A DNA stretch of 64,000 nt from contig NZ_JAGGNU010000008.1 in the NCBI RefSeq assembly GCF_018614915.1, positions 1 to 64,000 on the forward strand, written 5' to 3'. Under the pieces are notes generated by a model. It was not told the DNA's origin. It was given only the letters and a program-made list of their open reading frames with translations, and did no database searches. Within the stretch, counting starts at the first letter, position 1; every line of letters begins with the position of its first letter. The translations under genes and the position numbers were made by a program. Origin of the DNA: Variovorax paradoxus. Lineage in GTDB: Bacteria; Pseudomonadota; Gammaproteobacteria; Burkholderiales; Burkholderiaceae_C. Of this stretch, positions 20,749 through 29,789 are shown in pieces.

Positions 20749-21450
20749 TCAAAGTCCGAAATAGGCCTGCGAGATCTGCTCGCGCGTGAGCGCATCCGAG
20801 CGCCCCGAAAGCGACACGCGCCCTTCCTGCAGGCAGTAGATGCGCTGCGACACGCGCTGCGCCATGCTCACGTCCTGCTCGACGATCACCACTGTCATGC
20901 CCTCGCCGGTGATGGCCGGCATGGCAGCGTAGATCTCGCGGATCACGATCGGCGCCAGGCCGAGCGAGAGCTCGTCGCACAACAGCAGCTCGGGATTGCT
21001 CATCAGCGCGCGGCCCAGCGCCACCATCTGCTGCTGGCCACCCGAGAGCGAGGTGCCGGGCTGCTGCCGCTTCTCGGCGAGGATGGGGAACAGCGCGTAC
21101 AGGCGCTGCAGGTTCCATGGCCCCTTGCGGCCGGTATGGCCGCCGATCAGCAGGTTCTCTTCCACGCTGAGGCTGGCGAACAGGCGCCGCCCCTCCGGCA
21201 CCATCGCGAGCCCGCGCTTCACGATCTCGCCCGGTGCGAGCCCCCCGATGCCATCGCCCTTGAACTGCACCGCCGCGCGCGGCGCGCGCACCAGGCCTGT
21301 CAGGCACTTGAGCAGCGTGGATTTTCCAGCGCCGTTGGCGCCGATGACCGCGACCAGCTCGCCCTGCGCGAGCGCGAAGTCGATGCCGAAGAGGGCTTGC
21401 GCATCGCCGTAGAAGGCTGTCAGGCCCTGGGCCGCGAGCAACGACTTCAT
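20749..21450 (-). CDS. livF: Branched-chain-type ABC importer ATPase (LivF)
   Basis: The 233-residue ATPase has Walker A GANGAGKST, signature LSGGQQQMVALGRAL and Walker B LLLCDELSLGLAP. This LSLGLAP ending is diagnostic of LivF rather than LivG. Its ATG overlaps the stop of livG (ATGA), so the two ATPases are coupled and should be made in equal amounts. Confidence 0.93.
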   Translation of the reverse strand: MKSLLAAQGLTAFYGDAQALFGIDFALAQGELVAVIGANGAGKSTLLKCLTGLVRAPRAAVQFKGDGIGGLAPGEIVKRGLAMVPEGRRLFASLSVEENLLIGGHTGRKGPWNLQRLYALFPILAEKRQQPGTSLSGGQQQMVALGRALMSNPELLLCDELSLGLAPIVIREIYAAMPAITGEGMTVVIVEQDVSMAQRVSQRIYCLQEGRVSLSGRSDALTREQISQAYFGL

Positions 21451-22166
21451 GCTTCCATCCCCATGTACACCCGCCGCACCTCCGGATCGCTCATCACCGC
21501 TCTCGGCTCGCCTTCCGCCAGCTTCTGCCCGAAGTTGATGACGAACAGCCGGTCGGCCAGCGAGAGCAGCGCATGCACCACGTGCTCGATCCAGATCATG
21601 GTCACGCCGCGCGCCTTGATCTGCTGAAGCTCCTGCACCAGCTGCCTGGCCTCGGGGTCGGTCAACCCGCCCGCGATCTCGTCGAGCAAGAGCAGCCTGG
21701 GCCGCGTAGCGAGCGCGCGCGCGAGTTCGAGGCGCTTGCGGTCGAGCAGGGTGAGGCCGCCGGCAGGCTGGTTGGCACGGGCCATCAGCCCGGTCTCGGC
21801 CAGCACCTCGTGCGCCGTCTGCCAGGCCTCGCGCTCGCTCTGGCCGGCGCCGAAGCAGGCGGCCGTGACCAGGTTCTCGAACACGCTCATGTTGCCGAAG
21901 GGCTGCGGCACCTGGTAGCTGCGGCCGATGCCGGCGTGGCAGCGCTGGTGCGGCTTGAGCCGGGTGACGTCGCGCCCCTCGTACTCGACGCGCCCGGCGT
22001 CGACCCGCACGTCGCCCGAGATCAGGTTGAACAGCGTGGTCTTGCCCGCGCCGTTCGGGCCGAGGATGCCCAGCGTCTCGCCCTCGGCCACCGCGAGCGT
22101 GATGCCGTCGGTGACCTTGAGCGCGCCGTAGGACTTGCGGACGCCGTGCAGCGCGAGCAGCGTCAT
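21447..22166 (-). CDS. livG: Branched-chain-type ABC importer ATPase (LivG)
   Basis: The 239-residue ATPase has Walker A GPNGAGKTT and Walker B LLLLDEIAGGLTDPE, the LivG form. The signature loop is degenerate: where LSxGxQ/R is expected it reads LTLLDRKRLELARAL, which I recall in some LivG proteins of aromatic-uptake clusters (LSYxxxR family). The start at 22166 overlaps the stop of the binding-protein gene by ATGA. A much longer frame extends upstream but only shadows that gene. Confidence 0.92.
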   Translation of the reverse strand: MTLLALHGVRKSYGALKVTDGITLAVAEGETLGILGPNGAGKTTLFNLISGDVRVDAGRVEYEGRDVTRLKPHQRCHAGIGRSYQVPQPFGNMSVFENLVTAACFGAGQSEREAWQTAHEVLAETGLMARANQPAGGLTLLDRKRLELARALATRPRLLLLDEIAGGLTDPEARQLVQELQQIKARGVTMIWIEHVVHALLSLADRLFVINFGQKLAEGEPRAVMSDPEVRRVYMGMEA

Positions 22167-23416
22167 AGGGCCTTCAGCGTGCCGCCGGCGGGGATGCTCT
22201 TCGCGGCCTCGTTGTTGACGATGGCGAGCTCGACCTTGTACTTCTGGCCCTTGTTCCATTGGCCCAGCACCAGCGGCGTCTTGCTGACGTTCTTGAACGG
22301 CCCCTGGCCGCCCCACTTCACCGGGCCGACCACCGTGTCGAGCGAGGTGGCGGCGACCGCATCGCGCACGTCGGAGGCTTTCACCGACTTCGCGCGCGAC
22401 AGCGCGTTGGACGCGACCTCGAACAAGGCATGCGCGAAGCCGATCGGCTGCGTCCACTGCTTCTTCGCGCCCGCCTCGTAGGCCTCCGCCAGCGACTTGG
22501 CGCTCTGCTTCGTCAGGCTCGAAGTGAAGGGATGCGATGGGCTCCACCACACCTCGGTGGACAGGCCGTAGCCCAGGTCGCCCAGCGCTTCGATCGCGCC
22601 CGGGAACAGCAGCGCCTTGCCCAGCGTAATGACCTTGGGCTTGAAGCCCTGCTGCCGTGCCTGCGTGAGGAAGGTCTTGGCATCGGGCGGAATCACCACG
22701 CCGGTCACGATCTCGACGTTGTCGCGCTTGAAGGCCGCGATCTGCGCGCTGAAGTCCTGCGTGCCGTTCTGGAAGCGGCCCGGGTCGGTGAGCGTGAAGC
22801 CCATCTGCGAAAGCGGCTTCGGGAAGCCGAGCTCCTTGTCGCCCCAGGCATTGCCGTCGCCGTCGTTGGGGAAGAGCCCGCCCACCTTCTTGTTGGTGGC
22901 CAGCGTCTTCCAGCCGTTGGTGAAGTTGGCGATGACGTCTTCCAGCCCCCAGAACAGGTGGTAGGTCCAGGCAAAGCCCTTGGCCGGATCGCCCTTGCGG
23001 CCGAAGAACCAGGGCTGCCACGGCACCACGCTGGAGACGCAGGGCACCTCGTTGAGCTCACAGGCGTCGCACACCGGATTCGCAGTTTCGGGCGTGCCGG
23101 CGGTGAGCACCAGCGCCACCTTGTCCTTGAGGATCAGGTCGTTGGCGACCTCGCCGGCGCGGTTGGGATTGGACTGGCTGTCCTTCAGCACGATCTGCAC
23201 CGCGTACTTCCTGCCGCCGACGCCGATACCGTCCTTGAAGGCCGTCTTCATCTGCTCGATGACCCACTTGTCGGCCTCGCCGAAGGGCGCGAGCGGCCCG
23301 GTCTGCGGCGACACGTAGCCGATCTTCAGCGTGTCGGCGGCGAACACCCGCGGCACGGTGCCGCCGGCGGCCAGGGCGGCTGCGGCCTGCGTGAACTGTC
23401 TGCGATTGAATGCCAT
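22163..23416 (-). CDS. Branched-chain-type ABC importer substrate-binding protein (LivK-like)
   Basis: The 417-residue protein has the Peripla_BP_6 fold with IGYVSPQTGPLAPFGEADKW after an N-terminal signal that carries a twin-arginine-like motif (NRRQFTQAAAALAAGG). Export may therefore be by Tat rather than Sec. The ATG at 23416 has AAGGAG 6-7 bases upstream. It is the receptor of the importer and, being the first liv gene after the catabolic enzymes, probably binds an aromatic or a related acid. The exact ligand is unknown. Confidence 0.9.
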   Translation of the reverse strand: MAFNRRQFTQAAAALAAGGTVPRVFAADTLKIGYVSPQTGPLAPFGEADKWVIEQMKTAFKDGIGVGGRKYAVQIVLKDSQSNPNRAGEVANDLILKDKVALVLTAGTPETANPVCDACELNEVPCVSSVVPWQPWFFGRKGDPAKGFAWTYHLFWGLEDVIANFTNGWKTLATNKKVGGLFPNDGDGNAWGDKELGFPKPLSQMGFTLTDPGRFQNGTQDFSAQIAAFKRDNVEIVTGVVIPPDAKTFLTQARQQGFKPKVITLGKALLFPGAIEALGDLGYGLSTEVWWSPSHPFTSSLTKQSAKSLAEAYEAGAKKQWTQPIGFAHALFEVASNALSRAKSVKASDVRDAVAATSLDTVVGPVKWGGQGPFKNVSKTPLVLGQWNKGQKYKVELAIVNNEAAKSIPAGGTLKAL

Positions 23417-23442
23417 GGCTGTCTCCTTCTCTTCTTTCGTTT

Positions 23443-24501
23443 TCATTGCGGCGGATCGCCGTCGAAGGCGCGCTGCAGCAGCGCGCGAATGGCATCGCGC
23501 TCGATCGGGCGCGGGTTCCAGTACGGGTTGGCCGCCGCTATGTCCGCGGCGCGGTCGAGCTCGGCGCCCGGCATCCCGATCTCGCGCAGGCTGGTCGGCG
23601 CGCCGTTGGCGCGCGCCAGCTCGAAGAGGCCGAGTGCCGCATCCTCGCAGCCCAGCGCGCGGGCGATGCGCTGCATCGCCCGCGGCGCGGCTTGCGCGTT
23701 GTAGGAAATCGCATGCGGCAGCACCACCGTGTGCACCTCCGCATGCGGCAGGTTGAAACTGCCGCCCAACGTGTGGCACAGCTTGTGGTGCAGCGCCATG
23801 CCCACGTTGCCCAGCACGCTGCCGCACAGCCAGGCGCCGTAGAGCGCGTCGGAGCGCGCGTCGATGTCGTCGGGGCTGCGGCGGATCGCGGGCAGCGCGC
23901 GCGCGAGCGCGGCAATGCCTTCCTCCGCCATCAGGTCCATCACCGGGTTGCTGTCCTGCGCGTACAGCCCCTCGGCTGCGTGCGCGATCGCGTTGATGCC
24001 GCTGGTGACACTGAGCCCGACGGGCAGGCTCCGCGAAAGCTCGGGGTCGTAGATCACGGTGCGCGGCAGCACGCGCGCATCCTTGCCTGTCTTCTTCAGC
24101 CCGCCTTCGGTCAGGCCGTAGATCGGCGTCATCTCGCTGCCGGCGTAGGTAGTGGGAATGGCGAGGATCGGCAGACCGGAATCGAGCGCGATGGCCTTGC
24201 CCAGGCCGGTGGTGGAGCCGCCGCCGATGGCCACGGCGCAGTCGGCGTTGAGGCGGCGCGCGGTCTCGCGGGCTTCGCGCGCGGTCTCGATCGGCACGTG
24301 CATGACTGCGCGGTCGAAGATGCCGGCGGCCTGGGCGCCCAGCATGTCGGCCACGCGCTGGGCCTGTGCGCGCTGCTCGGGCGTGCAGAGCACCAGCGCG
24401 CGGCGCGCGCCCAGCGCATCGATCTCGCGCGCCAGGTGCGCAAGCGTTCCGGCGCCGAAGACCACGCGCTGCGGCTGGCTGGTGTGGATGAAGTTGCGCA
24501 T
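23443..24501 (-). CDS. Maleylacetate reductase
   Basis: The 352-residue protein belongs to the iron-type alcohol dehydrogenase family in the maleylacetate reductase branch: VVFGAGTLAHLAREI near the start, the nucleotide-binding AIGGGSTTGLGKAIAL, and ALHHKLCHTLGGSFNLPHAE, which reductases of this type share. It reduces maleylacetate to 3-oxoadipate with NAD(P)H, the last special step of hydroquinone degradation before the beta-ketoadipate route. The length (about 350) fits. It lies 11 bp after the aldehyde dehydrogenase gene. In the known hap and pnp clusters the same enzyme follows the same dehydrogenase. Confidence 0.92.
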   Translation of the reverse strand: MRNFIHTSQPQRVVFGAGTLAHLAREIDALGARRALVLCTPEQRAQAQRVADMLGAQAAGIFDRAVMHVPIETAREARETARRLNADCAVAIGGGSTTGLGKAIALDSGLPILAIPTTYAGSEMTPIYGLTEGGLKKTGKDARVLPRTVIYDPELSRSLPVGLSVTSGINAIAHAAEGLYAQDSNPVMDLMAEEGIAALARALPAIRRSPDDIDARSDALYGAWLCGSVLGNVGMALHHKLCHTLGGSFNLPHAEVHTVVLPHAISYNAQAAPRAMQRIARALGCEDAALGLFELARANGAPTSLREIGMPGAELDRAADIAAANPYWNPRPIERDAIRALLQRAFDGDPPQ

Positions 24502-24512
24502 GTGCTGCCTGT

Positions 24513-26021
24513 TCAGCGCACGAAGTGCGGGGGAATCTGCGCGTCGACGTTGACCCACACGCTCTTGACCTGCGTGTATTCGCGCATCGCGTCGAAGCCC
24601 ATCTCGCGGCCGTAGCCGCTCTGGCCGACTCCGCCGAAGGGCGAGCCCGGGTTCACGCGCTTGTAGCTGTTGATCCAGACCATGCCCGCGTGCAGGTCGC
24701 GCGCGACCTGGTGGGCGCGCTGCAGGTCGCGGGTCCACAGGCCGCTGCCGAGGCCGTAGTCGGTACTGTTGGCGATCTGCATCGCCTCGGCGTCGTCCTT
24801 GAAGGTGAGCACGGTGACGAAGGGGCCGAACACTTCCTCCTGCGCCACGCGGTCGCGGTACGACTGCGCGCGCACCACCGTCGGCTCGACGTAGCAGCCC
24901 TTGGCGAGTTCGCCGCCGGGCGAGCCGCCGCCGGCGAGCACCTCGCCGCCCTCGCCTTTCGCGACCTCGACGTAGTTCAGCACGCGTTCGCGGTGCTGCG
25001 CGCTGGTGAGCGGGCCCATCTCGGTGGCGTCGTCGAGCGGGTTGCCGAGCCGGATCGACCGCGCCAGCGGAACGAACTGCTCGAGGAATGCGTCGGCGAT
25101 CTTCTCGTGCAGCAGCAGGCGCGAGCCCGCGATGCAGGCCTGCCCCTGGTTGTGGAAGATGGCCCAGGCGCTGCCGTTGACGGCGGCCGGCAGGAAGGCG
25201 TCCTCGAACACGATGTTGGGCCCCTTGCCGCCGAGCTCGAGCTGCACCTTCTTCAGGTTGCCCGCGCTGGCCTGCACGATGCGCCGCCCGGTCGCGGTGC
25301 TGCCGGTGAAGGCGATCTTCGCGATCTCCGGATGCTCGGCGATGTACTGGCCCGCCACGCTGCCGAGCCCCGGCAGCATGTTGACCACGCCTGCGGGCAT
25401 GCCGGCCTCGGCCATGAGCTCGACGATCTTGAGCGAGGAGAGAGGCGTGATCTCGGCCGGCTTCATCACGATGCAGTTGCCGGCGGCGAGCGCTGGCGCC
25501 ATCTTCCAGCTCGTGAACATCAGCGGGAAGTTCCACGGCACCACCTGGCCGACGATGCCGACCGGCTCGCGCAGCGTGTAGTTGAGGAAGCCGGCCTCGA
25601 CCGGAATGGTCTCGCCCTGGAACTTGTCGGCCATGCCGCCGAAGTAGCGAAAGCAGGCCGCGGTGCGCGGCACGTCGAGCTTGCGCGAATCGCGCACCGG
25701 GTGGCCGGTGTCCAGCGACTCCAGCCGCGCGAGCTCTTCGGCGTTGGCCTCGATCAGGTCCGCGAGCCTGAGCAGGATGTGCCCGCGGTCGGCCGCCGCC
25801 ATGCGGCTCCAGGAGGGAAAGGCACGCTTCGCCGCGGCCACGGCCTTGTCGACGTCGGCACGTCCGGCCAGCGCCACCTCGGCAATGGTGGAGTTGTCGT
25901 GCGGGTTCAGCGTGGGCAGCGTCTCGCCCGACTCGGCATCGACGAAGCGGCCGTCGATAAAGAGCTGGTGGCGAATCGGGGTCTTCAGGCCCGCGGCCTG
26001 CTGGATGTCTTCGATCTTCAT
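24513..26021 (-). CDS. Aldehyde dehydrogenase, probably 4-hydroxymuconic semialdehyde dehydrogenase
   Basis: The 502-residue protein is a standard NAD(P)-dependent aldehyde dehydrogenase. The catalytic Cys296 is in NQGQACIAGSR and the general base Glu262 in QLELGGKGP; the cofactor-binding VPWNFPLM and FTGSTATGR are present. The ATG at 26021 overlaps the stop of the NTF2-like gene. Between hydroquinone dioxygenase and maleylacetate reductase, the expected reaction is oxidation of 4-hydroxymuconic semialdehyde to maleylacetate. The substrate is assigned from context only. Confidence 0.88.
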   Translation of the reverse strand: MKIEDIQQAAGLKTPIRHQLFIDGRFVDAESGETLPTLNPHDNSTIAEVALAGRADVDKAVAAAKRAFPSWSRMAAADRGHILLRLADLIEANAEELARLESLDTGHPVRDSRKLDVPRTAACFRYFGGMADKFQGETIPVEAGFLNYTLREPVGIVGQVVPWNFPLMFTSWKMAPALAAGNCIVMKPAEITPLSSLKIVELMAEAGMPAGVVNMLPGLGSVAGQYIAEHPEIAKIAFTGSTATGRRIVQASAGNLKKVQLELGGKGPNIVFEDAFLPAAVNGSAWAIFHNQGQACIAGSRLLLHEKIADAFLEQFVPLARSIRLGNPLDDATEMGPLTSAQHRERVLNYVEVAKGEGGEVLAGGGSPGGELAKGCYVEPTVVRAQSYRDRVAQEEVFGPFVTVLTFKDDAEAMQIANSTDYGLGSGLWTRDLQRAHQVARDLHAGMVWINSYKRVNPGSPFGGVGQSGYGREMGFDAMREYTQVKSVWVNVDAQIPPHFVR

Positions 26022-26479
26022 GTCTTCAACCAGGGGTAGCGTGCTGTGTCCTTGCCCGCGTAGTCGGGGTCGAGATAGATGAAGCAACGCTGGATCAGCC
26101 AGTCGCGCACCTCGAACACGTCGCACCAGCGGCCCGCGCCCCACTCGGGCACGCCGGCGCGCCAGGGGCCGTCGGCATGCTCGCCGTGGCTCGTGCCTTC
26201 GCAGGCGAAGAGGTCGGTGCCCGAGAAGATCCAGTTGAAGCCGGCGTAGTCGTGGCGAATCGATTTGCCGCGGCTGCCGACTTCGCCGAAGAGCTTGCCG
26301 ATCTCGTCCTTGCCGTTGGCCAGGCCCCATTTGGGAAAGTAGACCTGGGCGTCGTCCGCGAACAGGTCGAGGATCGAGCCGCCGGTGGAAGTGACGCCGC
26401 CGTTGTCGTAGGCCTTGAGGTATTCGAGCGCCACCGACTTGCGCTGCTCGTCGGTCATGGTTTGACGTGTGAGGGCCAT
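26018..26479 (-). CDS. NTF2-like (SnoaL-type) protein
   Basis: The 153-residue protein has the alpha+beta barrel pattern of NTF2/SnoaL proteins: an N-terminal helix (QRKSVALEYLKAYDNGG), then LFADDAQVYFPKWGLANGKD and FACEGTSHGEHADGPW. These proteins can be dehydratases, isomerases, hydrolases or ring-hydroxylating small subunits. None of the classical hydroquinone clusters I recall has one, so its role here is open. It overlaps the aldehyde dehydrogenase gene by ATGA and follows the cytochrome gene by 16 bp, so it belongs to the operon. Confidence 0.8.
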   Translation of the reverse strand: MALTRQTMTDEQRKSVALEYLKAYDNGGVTSTGGSILDLFADDAQVYFPKWGLANGKDEIGKLFGEVGSRGKSIRHDYAGFNWIFSGTDLFACEGTSHGEHADGPWRAGVPEWGAGRWCDVFEVRDWLIQRCFIYLDPDYAGKDTARYPWLKT

Positions 26480-26495
26480 GGTGTGTCTCCTTATT

Positions 26496-26855
26496 TCACT
26501 TGAGTGATTGCATGTACTCGATGAGCGCGGCGCGCTTCTTCGGGTCGTCCTGGAAATAGACCATCGTGTTGCCCGGCGCGACCGCCTGGGCGTCGGTGAG
26601 CCACTTGTCGAGCAGCGCGCGATCCCAGGTCCTGCCCTTCATCGCGTCGACGTATTGCTTCGAGAAAGTGAAGCCCGGGTTGCTCGCGGCCTGCCTGCCG
26701 AGCAGGCCGTGCAGGTTGGGGCCGACGCCGTGCGGCTCGCCCTTGCCGAAGCTGTGGCACTGGGTGCAGCTCGTTTGCGCCAGGCGCTGGCCCGGCGATT
26801 GCGCCTGGGCCAGGCTCGCGGCCAGTGCGAACGAGAGAACGAGCCAGGTCTTCAT
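26496..26855 (-). CDS. Periplasmic monohaem cytochrome c
   Basis: The 119-residue protein has a Sec signal (about 1-18, ending LAQAQ) and one haem-binding motif, CTQCH at 30-34. The distal methionine is probably in GNTMVYF near residue 97. It is a small class I cytochrome c, and the pattern (GVGPNLHGLLGR, then DPKKRAALIEYMQSL) is like cytochrome c552/cycA. Its ATG overlaps the stop of the Tat flavoprotein gene. The likely role is to accept electrons from that flavoprotein in the periplasm. Confidence 0.88.
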   Translation of the reverse strand: MKTWLVLSFALAASLAQAQSPGQRLAQTSCTQCHSFGKGEPHGVGPNLHGLLGRQAASNPGFTFSKQYVDAMKGRTWDRALLDKWLTDAQAVAPGNTMVYFQDDPKKRAALIEYMQSLK

Positions 26856-28596
26856 GCGGCGCTCCGGCCTTCGGCATGCGCCGCGTTCGCCGCGCGGTAG
26901 GCGAAGGCGATGATCGGCCCCAGCGTCGCGCCGCCGGCCCAGTAGGCACGGCCCGAGCCGAGGCCACACAGTTGCCGACGCCGTAGAGGCCGGGGATCGG
27001 CTTGTCGGCGGCATCGAGCACGCGGCCGTGGGTGTCGGTCTTGGGCCCGCCCTTGGTGTCGAGGGTGCCGGCGACGACCAGTGCCGCGTAGTACGGGCCC
27101 GCGTCGGCCAGCGGCCACATCGTCGGGTTGCTGCGGCCGGGCTCCTGCTTCACGTCGCCGTTGAAGAGCTGCTCGACGATGCGCTCGCCGCGCTGGAAAT
27201 CGAGGTCCTTGCCGGTCTTCGCGAACTGGTTGAAGCGCGCGATGGCGGCCTGCAGGTTGGGCAGGAAATCGGGCGCCAGCTTCGCGCCGCCGGTGACGCC
27301 CGCGTACTTGGCCATGCGCTCGTCGATGGCGTGCGCCAGCTCGGCGAGCGTGGCGCCCTTGATCACGTGGCGGTCGTCGGTGCCGGACGGCACGATCAGC
27401 CGGCCGTACTCGGCGCTGGCCGAATGCTGCTGCGAGCGCTGGTCCCACACGGCGATGCGCACCAGGTTCGGGTACTCGGCCCTGGCGCCGTCCCATTCGA
27501 AGAAGGTCTGGGCCAGCTCGTTGTACTGCAGCTTCTCGTTGACGTTGCGCCGGCCGTACTTGTTGACGAAGAGCATCGAGTCGCCGGCCACCGAGAACAT
27601 GCCCGAGATCGAGCCGTCCTTCGCGATCGCCTTCTCCAGCGGGATCGGACAGGTCCAGGCGTAGTTCATGTTGCGCAGCTGGGCGCCGAGCGCGCCGGCC
27701 ATCGGCACGAAGTCGCCTTCGTTGCTGGGCGCCGCGCAGCCGCCGTAGATCGGGCCGTTCAGGAAGTTCTTGCGCAACTCGGCGTTGTGCGTGAAGCCGC
27801 CGGTCGCGAAGATCACGGCCTTCCTGGCGCGCAGGCGCACCGTCGCGTCGAGCTCGTCCCTGGCTTCGACACCGATCACGCGGCCGGACTTGTCCTGCAG
27901 GATCTTGGTCACGCGCATGCCGGTGCGGATCGGGATGCCCTCGGCCCGCGCCTTGGTCGACATGGTGCGCACCGCGACCAGGCCGCCGTCGGACATGCTC
28001 GGGATCGCGTCCTTCGGCACCAGCACGCGGCCCTTGGGGGCCTTGTCCTCCGGCAGCTCGGCGAAGTAGTCGGGCACGTCGGCTACGTGGCGGTAGGGCA
28101 GCGCGCCCTTGGCGGCCAGCAGTTCGGCCGCGGGCGAGGCGCTGTCGTAGAAGGCCGAGCACATCTCGTACTCCCAGGGCGTCAGGCCGAAGCGCGGGTG
28201 CGCCGCGTCGTAGCCCTGCGGATTGCTGAGCCGCGCCACGTACTTCAGGAAGTCGGGCTTGGGGTCGGCGATGCCGGCCTTCTTCATGGCCTCGTTGTTC
28301 GGCACCCAGTACCAGAACGCCGCCTTGGAGGTGGTGCCGCCGATGCTGCCGGCCTTCTCGAGGATCACCGCACCGTTGCCCTGCCAGCGCGCGAAGAGCG
28401 CCGAAGCCAGGCCGCCGCAACCGCTGCCGCAGACCACGACGTCGTAGCTGCCGTCGAAGGCTTGTGCGGCAGCGTCGGCCTCCTGCGGCGCGAGGCCGAG
28501 CGTTGCCGCGGCCACAGCCGCCGAGCCCGCGCCTGCCTGCTGCATGAACCGCCGGCGCGAAGCTGCGCCGGCATCGGACCGGATGCGGTCTGCCAT
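26852..28596 (-). pseudogene. Tat-exported FAD-dependent oxidoreductase with a one-base frameshift near the 3' end
   Basis: From the ATG at 28596 (GAGGAG about 6 bases upstream) the frame encodes a Tat signal (ASRRRFMQQAG), a dinucleotide-binding motif VVVCGSGCGGLASAL and a long FAD_binding_2 domain like that of fumarate reductase or 3-ketosteroid dehydrogenase flavoproteins (IGGTTSKAAFWYW, ARKAVIFATGGFTHN). Near 26951-26962 the conserved C-terminus (GRAYWAGGATLGPIIAFAYR) jumps into another frame. One added base at this place would give 1746 nt and a 581-residue protein ending at 26852, exactly overlapping the cytochrome start. As written, the last 35 residues or so, which help bind FAD, are lost. 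It may be a real mutation or a sequencing error. Confidence 0.88.
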
Positions 28597-28648
28597 TTCG
28601 TTCTCCTCACACACAGAAGGACGCGCCGCGCGAGCGGCGCGCTATCGC

Positions 28649-29656
28649 CTAAAAACTAACCGGGATTTCGGGGCTCTCGCCCTTCTGGATCTCGTAGACC
28701 AGGCTCGGCGAGCCGTTCTCCCACACCAGCAGCATCGAGCGCTTGGGGCTGAAGCCCTGGTGGCGGCAGTAGGCGGGCATGGCGGCCATGTCGCCGGCCT
28801 TCATGATCACGCGCGCCATCGGCTTGCCGGTGTTCTTGTCGCCGCAGTCCCAGTGGATCTCGTCGGTCATCTGGAAGAACCACTCGACGCGGTCGTTGCC
28901 GTGGATGATCGGCAGGATGTGCTCCTCGGTGGTCGGGCACATGAAGCTGTGCTTGACGACCGAGGTGAAGCTCGGGTTCCACGTCACCTGCGAGCGGCTC
29001 AGGAAGCCGAAGAGGTTGAAGGCATGCACCTCGTTCTCGAAGCCCGCCTCGGGATGCAGCTCGGGCTCCCCCTGCGGCACGTCGGCGAAGGCGCGGTTGA
29101 CCGGTGCGCCGGTGTCGTCGCTGCGCAGCCGGAGATCGTCCTTCAGGCCCACGCAGCGCTTGGCGAGCTCGCGAGCGCGGGTGATCTTGGCGGTGTTGTT
29201 GCCCTTCTTGCGGCCGTAGGGCGAGCCGGTTTCCTGCGGCGCGCTGAAGGGGTCGAAGCTCTCGTTGGTCCAGTCGTCGAGCATGGCCTCGAAGGTGGCG
29301 CGGATCTGCGCGGTCGGGAAGTTCTCCAAGAGGTCGATGCCGGCTTCCTTCATCGTGCCGTTGAAGCTGCCGGCGTAGAGGTCGACCGACTGGTAGTGGT
29401 TGACGGTGCCGATCACGTCGTCGAAATTGACCCAGCCGTAGAAGAAGCCCCAGGCCACGTCGCGCATCAGTGCGCGCAGGTAGTTGCCGGCGTCCATGGT
29501 GTGGCTCATCGGCCGGCCGTCCCTGGTCTTCCACGTGATGTGGACGAAATACTCGTCGCGCCGGAAGCCGAAGCTGCCGAGCGAGAAGTCCTTGTAGCCG
29601 AGCGCGGCGTCGGGCTGCGACGCGATGACCTTGGCGAGTTCAGCGGGTGCGTTCAT
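28649..29656 (-). CDS. hapD: Hydroquinone 1,2-dioxygenase, large subunit
   Basis: The 335-residue protein matches the large subunit of two-component hydroquinone dioxygenases (HapD/PnpD/HqdB, about 38 kDa). The iron-binding pattern H-x-N-x3-E is at His252, Asn254 and Glu258 (IIHGNDRVEW), with a second His299 in YCRHQGF. The spacing equals that which I recall for PnpCD. The enzyme opens hydroquinone between C1 and C2 with O2 to give 4-hydroxymuconic semialdehyde. It follows the small-subunit gene after a 133-bp gap occupied by a dispersed repeat. AGGAG lies about 7 bases before the ATG. Confidence 0.9.
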   Translation of the reverse strand: MNAPAELAKVIASQPDAALGYKDFSLGSFGFRRDEYFVHITWKTRDGRPMSHTMDAGNYLRALMRDVAWGFFYGWVNFDDVIGTVNHYQSVDLYAGSFNGTMKEAGIDLLENFPTAQIRATFEAMLDDWTNESFDPFSAPQETGSPYGRKKGNNTAKITRARELAKRCVGLKDDLRLRSDDTGAPVNRAFADVPQGEPELHPEAGFENEVHAFNLFGFLSRSQVTWNPSFTSVVKHSFMCPTTEEHILPIIHGNDRVEWFFQMTDEIHWDCGDKNTGKPMARVIMKAGDMAAMPAYCRHQGFSPKRSMLLVWENGSPSLVYEIQKGESPEIPVSF

Positions 29657-29698
29657 GAAAAGTCTCCTGAAAGTTCGATTGCGCCCCGGTCTTCGCGG

Positions 29699-29788
29699 GG
29701 AACGCCGCGGAACCGGCTTTGCCGGGCCGCTGGCGTTGCCCCCGGCGAGGGGGTGGGCGGCTACACGAAGTGAGCCAACCTGGGGGAG
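29699..29788. repeat. Dispersed intergenic repeat, copy 1
   Basis: This 90-bp stretch fills most of the gap between the dioxygenase subunit genes and ends one base before the stop of the small-subunit gene. It is nearly identical, in inverse orientation, to 33638-33728. Shared pieces include GCGGAACCGGCTTTGCCGGG, a run of C then G-rich bases, and CACGAAGTG. The segment CCGGCTTTGCCGG can form a small hairpin. Such elements recur in Comamonadaceae intergenic regions as I recall. Confidence 0.8.
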
Positions 29789-29789
29789 G

